From the NCBI RefSeq assembly GCF_004353525.1, contig NZ_CP085524.1, forward strand, positions 3,183,001 to 3,247,000: DNA of 64,000 nt, read 5' to 3'. A program made the translations under genes and the position numbers. Below the pieces are notes generated by a model. That model was not told where the DNA came from. It saw only the letters and a list, made by a program, of their open reading frames with translations, and searched no databases. Position 1 is the stretch's first letter. Each line of letters starts with the position of its first letter. This stretch comes from Zhaonella formicivorans. Its GTDB lineage: Bacteria > Bacillota > DUOV01 > Zhaonellaceae. Below, one piece after another: positions 46,014 to 52,131 of this stretch.

Positions 46014-46658
46014 ATGGTTTTGTGGGGAATTTTTATTAGTGCTTTTTTAATAGGTTTTTCAGGAGCAATGATGCCTGGGCCTGTGTTAGGGGTTACGATT
46101 GATGGCAGTCTTAAAAAAGGTTACATAGCAGGTCCTTTGGTAGTATTAGGACATGGAATCCTTGAACTTATATTAATTATCATTATGACATTCGGACTTA
46201 AAGATTTCTTTTCTAATCCGACAGTTGCGGGACTTATCGGATTATTTGGCGGTGCTTTTCTTGCATGGATGGGATATGGAATGATAAAGTCCAGTATAAA
46301 TAAGTTGGTTTCATTGGAGAATCAAGGAGCAGGGAATAGGGTAGGTATGAGAAATCTTGTATTAGCGGGAGCACTCGTAAGCGCTACGAACCCTTACTTT
46401 ATTCTCTGGTGGGCATCAACAGGTATGGAATCAATACGCCAGTCTTATACTTTAGGGTTAATTGGTGTTTTATTCTTTTTTATAGGACATATTTTATCGG
46501 ATTTTATATGGTATTCGGCAATTTCCATAGCATTTTCCAAAGGGCAAAAACTGATTAGTGATACTGTATATCGCTGGATTATTTTATTGTTAGGCATATT
46601 TATTCTAGTATTTTCAATCTATTTTTTCGGCAGCGGCTGGAAAATGCTTCAAACCTGA
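46014..46658 (+). CDS. LysE-family amino-acid exporter
   Basis: The product is 214 residues with six predicted membrane helices. The family N-terminus with the GFSGAMMPGPVLGVTI loop is present (the MxPGP motif), as are the downstream ATNPYFILWWAS helix and the GHILSDFIWYSAI segment. AAGAAAGG lies 9 nt before the ATG. Such carriers export basic or other amino acids or related metabolites; the substrate here is not predictable. It is flanked by repeat copies A and B and is therefore accessory. Confidence 0.9.
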   Translation: MVLWGIFISAFLIGFSGAMMPGPVLGVTIDGSLKKGYIAGPLVVLGHGILELILIIIMTFGLKDFFSNPTVAGLIGLFGGAFLAWMGYGMIKSSINKLVSLENQGAGNRVGMRNLVLAGALVSATNPYFILWWASTGMESIRQSYTLGLIGVLFFFIGHILSDFIWYSAISIAFSKGQKLISDTVYRWIILLLGIFILVFSIYFFGSGWKMLQT

Positions 46659-46660
46659 TG

Positions 46661-46735
46661 TGAGTCAAGGGACGGTTCCTTGACTCATTTTTTATCCTAA
46701 TAGGTATAGAAATCTTTTATCTCTAAAGATACTAT
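46661..46735. repeat. 75-bp dispersed repeat, copy B (contains an intrinsic terminator)
   Basis: GAGTCAAGG (46662-46670) pairs perfectly with CCTTGACTC (46678-46686) and is followed by ATTTTTTAT, so it terminates the LysE transcript. The whole 75 bases are a near copy of 44393-44467. The repeat ends exactly where the next coding frame begins. Confidence 0.9.
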
Positions 46736-47227
46736 TTGCTTATTCTTACTACTCAGTGTGTTCTTAATCAAAATTGTGTAGTAGTACCCCTGGCACGAGC
46801 CGGAGGAGCTTTTAAGCAAGTGACTGACATTTTACTTGCCGGTAATTTAAGCGTCATTCAGTTACCGTGCCCGGAGCTTCTGTATTCGGGGTTAACCCGT
46901 TTGCCAAAAACTAAGGAAGAGTATGATACCAAAGATTACCGTAGTCACTGCCGAAGAATTGCCTTAGAACAGTTTAAAATCCTTGAAATTTACTTAGCAG
47001 CAGGTTATGAAATTAAAGGTCTAATAGGTATTGCAAAAAGCCCTACTTGTGATACTTCTTCAAAGAATGGTATCTTTATGGAAGAATTCTTGCCCTTATT
47101 TGCCGCCAAAAATATTTCGCTTCCTGTAATAGACATCCCGGCTGACTACATAGAAGGGGAGGAGAACGGTAAGAAATTTCTTTACTCCCTACGTTCCTGG
47201 TTAACAACATCCAATTTAGGCACATAA
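46736..47227 (+). CDS. TudS-related (CD3072-like) putative desulfidase, 5' end displaced by a repeat
   Basis: The product is 163 residues beginning LILTTQCVLNQNCVV with a TTG at 46736. The family cysteines are visible: TQC near the N-terminus, QLPCPELLYSG, and SPTCDTS. TudS-type proteins use such cysteines to hold a 4Fe-4S cluster for desulfuration, here inferred by resemblance. No ribosome binding site is present; the bases directly upstream belong to repeat copy B. The natural start has probably been lost or the gene is poorly translated. Confidence 0.7.
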   Translation: MLILTTQCVLNQNCVVVPLARAGGAFKQVTDILLAGNLSVIQLPCPELLYSGLTRLPKTKEEYDTKDYRSHCRRIALEQFKILEIYLAAGYEIKGLIGIAKSPTCDTSSKNGIFMEEFLPLFAAKNISLPVIDIPADYIEGEENGKKFLYSLRSWLTTSNLGT

Positions 47228-47246
47228 AGAAAGATTACCTTGCTCC

Positions 47247-47278
47247 AAAATTCCTGATCTTTATTGACCAGGAATTTT
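47247..47278. terminator. Terminator between convergent genes
   Basis: A 10-bp perfect stem (AAAATTCCTG at 47247-47256 with CAGGAATTTT at 47269-47278) lies between convergent genes ending at 47227 and 47300. Confidence 0.8.
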
Positions 47279-47299
47279 ATTATCTTTGGTTAGTTTTAC

Positions 47300-47881
47300 T
47301 TATGCGTTTCCTTTCAGGCCGATATTCTCTGCTACTTTCTGCATACCTTTAATAGTCTCTTCAATTATAATATCCAATTCCATTCCCAACATTTTTGCCC
47401 CTTCTTCAATAATTTCTCTATTAACTCCTGCTGCAAACCCTTTTTGTTTCCATTTCTTTTTTACAGATTTTACTTCCATATCCAGTATGCTTTTGCTTGG
47501 CCTCATAAGCGCAGTGGCCGCAATCAACCCTGTTAATTCGTCGATTGTATATAATACTTTTTCCATTCTTTCCACCGGCTCAACTTCGGAACAAATTTTC
47601 CAACCGTGACTTTCTATTGCCCGAATATAATCTTCAGGCCAGTTCCTCTCTTGCAGTATTTCTCTTACTTTTTTACAATGCTGGTCAGGATACATTTCAT
47701 AATCAAGGTCATGTACTAACCCAATAATTCCCCATTTTTCCTTATCTTCTTCTCCAAATAATTCTGCAAAGTGCAATATAACAGATTCAACAGCCAGTGC
47801 ATGCCGTATAAGACTTTCATTCTTATTAAACTCTTTTAGAAGTTCATAAGCCTCTGCCCTATTTGGAGCTACTTTCTCCAT
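47300..47881 (-). CDS. HD-domain phosphohydrolase
   Basis: The product is 193 residues. The metal-binding HD pattern is present as a leading His (IRHALAVESVILH), the HD pair in GLVHDLDYE and later ESHGW and the DELTGLI acid. This short single-domain form is close to HDIG proteins of the YqeK/predicted-hydrolase kind and may cleave a phosphomonoester or nucleotide. GAAGGG lies 8 nt before the ATG. The substrate is unknown. Confidence 0.87.
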   Translation of the reverse strand: MEKVAPNRAEAYELLKEFNKNESLIRHALAVESVILHFAELFGEEDKEKWGIIGLVHDLDYEMYPDQHCKKVREILQERNWPEDYIRAIESHGWKICSEVEPVERMEKVLYTIDELTGLIAATALMRPSKSILDMEVKSVKKKWKQKGFAAGVNREIIEEGAKMLGMELDIIIEETIKGMQKVAENIGLKGNA

Positions 47882-48003
47882 CTCAAAACCCTTCTTTCGT
47901 TCAATTGGTAATATTTATAGCGATATTTATTTGGTAAATTATCTTATGTTTTTAGATTTTAGACACCACAAGAAAGATTGTCAAGTTTTATATTTGCCAT
48001 GCC

Positions 48004-48111
48004 AGGTATAGAAATCCTGTATCGCTATAGATATTATCTTAAATTAATCTTGGCTCGCTTCGTTCCTGGTTAAAAAAATCCGATTTAGGAACATAAAGAA
48101 AGATTACCTTG
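48004..48111. repeat. Partial repeat copy C joined to a duplicated tail of the TudS-like gene
   Basis: 48004-48050 matches the second half of copy A (AGGTATAGAAATC onward). 48062-48111 matches 47193-47242, the 3' end of the TudS-like gene and the bases after its stop, with about five differences in 50. This is a second copy of the repeat-plus-gene unit that has lost most of the coding sequence. Confidence 0.75.
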
Positions 48112-48150
48112 AGTAGAGGAGCTCCGGGAGGTCCAGGTTAGGAAGGGGTA

Positions 48151-48288
48151 GTGCACGACCCACTCAAACATGGTATAATTTTACAAAAGAAAAGGATTTT
48201 TGCTCAAAAATTTTTTAGAGATTTAGCCAAAGACAAAAGGTTTGCCAAAGTTAATAAAAATGCTTGGAAAGTAAATGAACCTGCCTAA
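48151..48288 (+). CDS. Possible 45-residue small basic protein or transposase tail
   Basis: A GTG at 48151 behind GGAAGGGG opens a 45-codon frame. It is rich in Lys and Phe (LQKKRIFAQKFFRDLAKDKRF ends near VNKNAWKVNEPA). A 10-bp hairpin (48276-48285 with 48290-48299) starts at its last codons. I recognise no family. It may equally be the tail of a lost transposase. Confidence 0.3.
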   Translation: MHDPLKHGIILQKKRIFAQKFFRDLAKDKRFAKVNKNAWKVNEPA

Positions 48289-48474
48289 GGGCAGGTTCAC
48301 TTATGAATAGGGGTATCAAAACAAAATCGGAGCATAAGCACCCTAGAACCTCTGATTACAGTAATTTTGGCTTTCTGTGTTTTTAAAGAAACTATGACAA
48401 TTAAGCAGCCTCTTGGGGGGCCAACAATCGATAAGAAGTTAAAAACTTTCGTAGAAGAATAATCAACTTTTCTG

Positions 48475-48502
48475 AGACCTTCCCGCGGGAAGGTCTTTCT
48501 TT
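48475..48502. terminator. Perfect 10-bp hairpin with T-rich tail
   Basis: AGACCTTCCC (48475-48484) pairs with GGGAAGGTCT (48487-48496) and is followed by TTCTTT. It isolates the promoter at 48525 from upstream reading. Confidence 0.7.
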
Positions 48503-48524
48503 AGATTGCTAACTTTCGAAAAAA

Positions 48525-48570
48525 CTTCACATTTTATTCAAACAAACACCAAATGGTTATGGCATATTAG
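48525..48570 (+). promoter_or_regulatory. Putative activator-dependent promoter of the DUF2680 gene
   Basis: TTCA occurs at 48526 and again at 48537, an 11-bp period typical of OmpR/PhoB-type boxes. An extended -10 (TGGCATATT, 48560-48568) follows, with no good -35. A second site at 49083-49128 has the same order and spacing. Confidence 0.5.
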
Positions 48571-48610
48571 GAGTAAGCAAAAATTCAAATTTTAAAAGGG
48601 GTGTAGTTTT

Positions 48611-48946
48611 ATGAAGAAAAAAATTATTTTAGTAGTTGCCGCCGCAATGTTAGTGGTAATGCTTGCTCCAACAGCATTTGCCGCCGTCAATAATCAGCAA
48701 AAGGAAGAAATTAATAAGCTTTACCAGCAGATGTTTGATTTGAAGAGGCAAATTATTGACAAATACGTTGAAGGCGGAGAGATAACTAAAGAGCAAGGCG
48801 AATATTACAAGAAGAACCTTGACTACATGCAAAAATACCAAAGTGAGTATGGCTATGGCATGATGGGACCTGGCGGCTGCGGCGGCGCTGGTTACGGCAT
48901 GATGGGCGGCTCTGGCATGATGGGCGGCTACGGACAGCTCTACTAA
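48611..48946 (+). CDS. Secreted DUF2680-like protein with Gly/Met-rich tail
   Basis: The product is 111 residues. A Sec signal peptide (KKKIILVVAAAMLVVMLAPTAFA) leads to a helical hairpin (INKLYQQMFDLKRQIIDKYVEGGEITKEQGEYYKKNLDYM) as in DUF2680 proteins. A tail of repeated YGMMG and GMMGG follows. The tail's Met/Gly/Cys content suggests metal (copper-like) or surface interactions; this is inference. AAGGGGTG lies 7 nt before the ATG and a strong terminator follows. It is near a SHOCT protein and a two-component system with which it may be co-regulated. Confidence 0.8.
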   Translation: MKKKIILVVAAAMLVVMLAPTAFAAVNNQQKEEINKLYQQMFDLKRQIIDKYVEGGEITKEQGEYYKKNLDYMQKYQSEYGYGMMGPGGCGGAGYGMMGGSGMMGGYGQLY

Positions 48947-48979
48947 AATTTCATAAGGGTCTGCATTATAAGTCTCTTC

Positions 48980-49017
48980 AACCCACTGGGCAACGCATTC
49001 TCCTGGTGGGTTTTTTT
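48980..49017 (+). terminator. Terminator of the DUF2680 gene
   Basis: AACCCAC (48980-48986) pairs with GTGGGTT (49006-49012), followed by a T run to 49017. Confidence 0.8.
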
Positions 49018-49082
49018 GATCCTGTCCACCTGCGGCGAGGCGGTGTAGGATGAAGATACGATAGGATGTTATTTCACAGAAA

Positions 49083-49128
49083 CTTCAAATTTAGACCACA
49101 AATTTTGCAAACCTTTCTGGCATACTAG
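49083..49128 (+). promoter_or_regulatory. Second copy of the activator-type promoter
   Basis: CTTCAAATTT at 49083 and TGGCATACTAG at 49118 have exactly the same separation as the matching words upstream of the DUF2680 gene (48525 and 48560). The IS downstream (49.3-51.0 kb) now separates it from the SHOCT gene. Confidence 0.45.
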
Positions 49129-49258
49129 AAATAAATTTAGCAGTTACTTAGGGATAGCTTCATTGAGTCATGCTTAAGAATTAATTCAGATAATTTGCAA
49201 ATACTAACTTAAAAAGATAGTGTTAACTAACTTATGAAAAATGCAGTTTAAGGAGTAT

Positions 49259-49318
49259 ATGGGACAGACTAAACCCAAAATGTCACCTGAAAAACGAGAT
49301 AGCCCAGAAGAACAGTAA
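49259..49318 (+). CDS. Possible 19-residue leader-type ORF
   Basis: AAGGAG sits 3 nt before ATG 49259. The frame (MGQTKPKMSPEKRD...) ends at 49318, just before the IS hairpin. It may be the start of a gene truncated by the IS or a chance ORF. Confidence 0.25.
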   Translation: MGQTKPKMSPEKRDSPEEQ

Positions 49319-49331
49319 AACAAAACACCTC

Positions 49332-49447
49332 CAACCTCTATGAAGAGCATAACAATGCGGATTCAAAGCCTGTCAAGAGGTCATTGCCTTCGAAGAAAGG
49401 CATTTGACAGTCTTTGAACCGCATGTTTAAGGGCAGATAAGAGGTTG
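49332..49447. repeat. 116-nt imperfect hairpin at the 3' side of the IS
   Basis: Nested helices pair 49332-49339 with 49440-49447, 49355-49360 with 49419-49424, 49362-49368 with 49412-49418, 49370-49376 with 49404-49410 and 49385-49390 with 49397-49402. It is probably the terminal structure or terminator of the adjacent IS. Confidence 0.6.
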
Positions 49448-49473
49448 AAGGATTAAGGGTGCTACCGCCTGTT

Positions 49474-50280
49474 CTATGGTGTTTGCTGTGACAGGATAAG
49501 CTGCTGTGATAATTCAATAAGCTTCTGCCATTTAGCAGGCATGTTTGGGATAGACTCAAGTTCCGGAATAGAGTTTAGTGGCTGCCAGTAAGTATAGGAG
49601 TGTGGGCGCAGGAAGTTGTAATAGGCTACAAAAAGTGACACATGGGTATTTGAGCCTTCCCCACTACCATAGCCGTTTGTCACCTGATAGGAGAATTTAA
49701 AGGTCCTGTTAAGGCGTTCAATAATTTGCTTAAGCCAGCGATATTCTTCCGAAACAGGATCATCATTGGTGAGTCCGAATACCTGCGTAAGGTTAAAATC
49801 CATGTCTTTAAGCATGAACTGCTGCTGTGCAAGCTTGTAGGCAGAGTAGCCATCAGCAACAAACTTTAGGGCTTGAGCGGGGAAATCTTTAAACTTAGCA
49901 AAAGCCATACGCATAGCCAGGATACAAGGACCTACATCCCTTGTATCAGATACACAATAGCCCAAGATAGATTTTTTGAGTGCATCCATAATAAACCAGA
50001 CATAATGCTTGATGCCTCTGACCTTAACGTAGGTTTCATCAGCAGCCAGGTAGTTTGTGGGTTTGTAATCAAAATTATCAACGTAAGGTTTAACCAAAGC
50101 GGCAGCAGTTTTGGCATATTTACTGACCATAACATGAGAGATTTTAACGCCGTGGATCTCCCAAAGGGCCCTGGAAGTAGCCCGTGTGGACAGCCCAAGG
50201 TTTACAAGATAGGTCAGGCAAAGACCAAGAATGTGAGGAGAAAAGTGACGAAAAGTAAAATTGACTGATCCTTTAGGCAT
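49474..50280 (-). CDS. IS transposase, DDE catalytic portion (reached by a frameshift)
   Basis: The product part is 268 residues and holds a DDE core: NYLAADETYVKVRGIKHYVWF (first Asp), LKFVADGYSAYKLA (second Asp) and EEYRWLKQIIERLNRTFKF (Glu). It ends RPHSYTYWQPLNSIPELE, typical of the C-terminus of ISs with integrase-like DDE domains. In the minus direction it follows the zinc-ribbon ORF at 50286 in the -1 frame. The sequence between them is open if read DFLKVDLNSMPKGS. The two parts form one ~470-residue transposase. Confidence 0.8.
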   Translation of the reverse strand: MPKGSVNFTFRHFSPHILGLCLTYLVNLGLSTRATSRALWEIHGVKISHVMVSKYAKTAAALVKPYVDNFDYKPTNYLAADETYVKVRGIKHYVWFIMDALKKSILGYCVSDTRDVGPCILAMRMAFAKFKDFPAQALKFVADGYSAYKLAQQQFMLKDMDFNLTQVFGLTNDDPVSEEYRWLKQIIERLNRTFKFSYQVTNGYGSGEGSNTHVSLFVAYYNFLRPHSYTYWQPLNSIPELESIPNMPAKWQKLIELSQQLILSQQTP

Positions 50281-50285
50281 ACTGT

Positions 50286-50909
50286 TTAAATCGACCTTAA
50301 AAAGTCGACAGTGAACTCGCGGTAGATGTAGTGTAGCTTAAATTTATGCTTATCTTTCTTGTATTCTTCCAGGTCTTCCGGAGAAAGGTTTTTAAGGGAC
50401 TGAAGATAAAAAGGACATTTCTTGTTCGTACACTTGTGGATATTAAATTGCTTGCGCTCCTTCTTTTTCTCAAGGATTCTGCCACAATAAGGGCAAGTAA
50501 GTGCACCGATTTTAAAGTCCTTCTTATCTTTGTTGAACCTTAGCCCGCAGACTTTGCATAAAAGCTGACCACGGCCTCCTGTATTGTCGTAGAGGTATGT
50601 ATGAGGGGCGCCGCAACGGTGGCAAACAACATCGGGAGAAACAGGGTTTTTCCCACGGGACTTAACAGGTTTAAGCTCTTTACCATGCTTAGACTTGTAA
50701 TCGTTAAGCAGCTGCTTGTAGTCAAGTTTTTCAGGCTGTTTAATAATGGGGAGCCTGTCCACAGTAAGCTTACGATACTTCGGGCTGGTGATATCCTGTT
50801 TAGGAGTTTTTAAGGGAATATTTTTAACGATAAACAAAAGTAACTGGCGAATTTGTTTAAGTAAAAATTGATTGTATAGTATCAAAAATGGTATAATTGA
50901 GTTCAACAA
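50286..50909 (-). CDS. IS transposase, N-terminal zinc-ribbon portion
   Basis: From TTG 50909 (AGGAG 7 nt upstream) it runs 207 residues. It carries two zinc ribbons (CHRCGAPHTYLYDN...CKVCGLRF and CPYCGRILEKK...CTNKKCPF) and ends FTVDFLRSI. The stop is reached just after an ACTTTTTAAGG site (A5 on the plus strand at 50299-50303); a -1 shift there continues into the catalytic ORF. It is either programmed frameshifting, common in IS elements, or an inactivating mutation. Confidence 0.7.
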   Translation of the reverse strand: MLNSIIPFLILYNQFLLKQIRQLLLFIVKNIPLKTPKQDITSPKYRKLTVDRLPIIKQPEKLDYKQLLNDYKSKHGKELKPVKSRGKNPVSPDVVCHRCGAPHTYLYDNTGGRGQLLCKVCGLRFNKDKKDFKIGALTCPYCGRILEKKKERKQFNIHKCTNKKCPFYLQSLKNLSPEDLEEYKKDKHKFKLHYIYREFTVDFLRSI

Positions 50910-50959
50910 TAACACTCTCCTTTTGGTGGATTGTTGTTTTGAACGACTCAATTATACCA
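50889..50959. repeat. Palindrome enclosing the IS transposase start region
   Basis: TGGTATAATTGAGT (50889-50902) pairs with ACTCAATTATACCA (50946-50959), and inner TCAACAA/TTGTTG blocks extend it. The transposase ribosome binding site and TTG start lie in the loop and inner stem. TATAAT-like boxes occur on both arms. Such a fold can block translation from transcripts entering from outside. Confidence 0.6.
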
Positions 50960-51081
50960 AAAACGGGGGTGTTATTGTTTTTTATTGTAAAAAAACTTGA
51001 AACCCCCGATATATAAGACTTTAGAATCTATTTTGGTGTAAATTAATTAACACTACGCTTAAAAAAACAGAGGTGAAAATT

Positions 51082-51327
51082 ATGATGATGTGGGGACCAT
51101 ACGGATGGGGGGGCATGGGCGTCTGGGGATGGATCTGGATGCTCATTAACGCCCTAATCTGGATTGGTATTTTAGCTGGTATTGTGGCTTTAGTAGTCCG
51201 ACTGCTGCAGCAGCCGGCCGCTAAACCCAGGGTGGAAGCCCCAATGGATATCTTAAAGCGGAGATATGCTACCGGCGAAATCAGCAAGGAAGAATTTGAA
51301 AGGATGAAAGCTGAAATTAAAGACTAA
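51082..51327 (+). CDS. SHOCT-domain membrane protein
   Basis: From ATG 51082 (AGAGGTG 7 nt upstream; GTG 51073 is also in frame) the product is 81 residues. A Trp/Gly-rich start and one membrane helix (MLINALIWIGILAGIVALVV) lead to the SHOCT motif DILKRRYATGEISKEEFERMKAEI at the C-terminus. SHOCT domains are short protein-interaction modules often near metal-stress or envelope genes. It lies just upstream of the response regulator. Confidence 0.85.
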   Translation: MMMWGPYGWGGMGVWGWIWMLINALIWIGILAGIVALVVRLLQQPAAKPRVEAPMDILKRRYATGEISKEEFERMKAEIKD

Positions 51328-51377
51328 ACCGGTCGCCTATGGTATAATATAGTTAGTCCGAGTACTGTTTTACCACT

Positions 51378-51407
51378 AAATCCGCCGTTATGAGGCGGGT
51401 TTTATTT
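51378..51407 (+). terminator. Terminator between SHOCT and the response regulator
   Basis: AAATCCGCC (51378-51386) pairs with GGCGGGTTT (51394-51402; one G-U), followed by TATTTT. Confidence 0.75.
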
Positions 51408-51444
51408 TAGGAAATTTGTCCGGAAAGGCGAGGAGGCGCACAGG

Positions 51445-52131
51445 ATGCATACCAAAATTCTGGTGGCAGACGATGAAGCCAAGCTGAGGCAATTGGTGAA
51501 AGCATATCTGGAAAAAGAAGGCTTTGAGGTGCTGGAGGCCAGTACCGGCAAAGAAGCTTTGGCTAAATACACCCAGGCAAAAGTAGCCATTTTGGATGTG
51601 ATGATGCCAGAGGGCGACGGCTGGCTGGTGTGTAAAGAAATTAGAAAAAACAGCAATATACCTATTATTATGCTTACTGCCCGGGGTGAGGAAATGGACA
51701 GGCTAATGGGGTTCGACCTGGGAGCTGATGATTACGTGACTAAGCCATTTAGTCCAAAAGAGCTGGTGGCCAGGGTTAAAGCAGTGCTGCGCCGTGCTAC
51801 TGAAGTGGATAAAAGTGAAGATGAAAGCCTCGTTTTTGGGGATTTAGAGATCAACAGCTATTCGCGAAAAGTCACTTTGGCAGGAAAAGAAATTGCTTTA
51901 ACTCCCAAAGAATTCGACTTGCTGTTCTTTATGGCAAAGCAGCCCAGCCGGGTCTTCTCCCGGGAACAGCTGTTGGAAAAGGTATGGGGATACGACTTTT
52001 TCGGGGACCTGCGTACTGTTGATACTCATGTAAAAAATATCAGGGAAAAAATAAACCAGGTTTCATCAACCCACAAATTCATTCATACAGTTTGGGGAGT
52101 GGGGTATAAATTCGATGCTGTCATGGCTTAA
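51445..52131 (+). CDS. OmpR/PhoB-family response regulator
   Basis: The product is 228 residues. The receiver domain has DDE near the N-terminus (VADDEAKLR), the phosphorylated Asp in VAILDVMMPEGDG, Thr in IIMLTARGE and Lys in YVTKPFSPKEL. The C-terminal winged helix (LTPKEFDLLFFMAKQPSRVFSREQLLEKVWGYDF, VDTHVKNIREKI) is of OmpR type. It overlaps the kinase gene by 17 nt. OmpR-type regulators bind 10-11 bp direct repeats, which fits the sites found at 48525 and 49083. Confidence 0.95.
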   Translation: MHTKILVADDEAKLRQLVKAYLEKEGFEVLEASTGKEALAKYTQAKVAILDVMMPEGDGWLVCKEIRKNSNIPIIMLTARGEEMDRLMGFDLGADDYVTKPFSPKELVARVKAVLRRATEVDKSEDESLVFGDLEINSYSRKVTLAGKEIALTPKEFDLLFFMAKQPSRVFSREQLLEKVWGYDFFGDLRTVDTHVKNIREKINQVSSTHKFIHTVWGVGYKFDAVMA

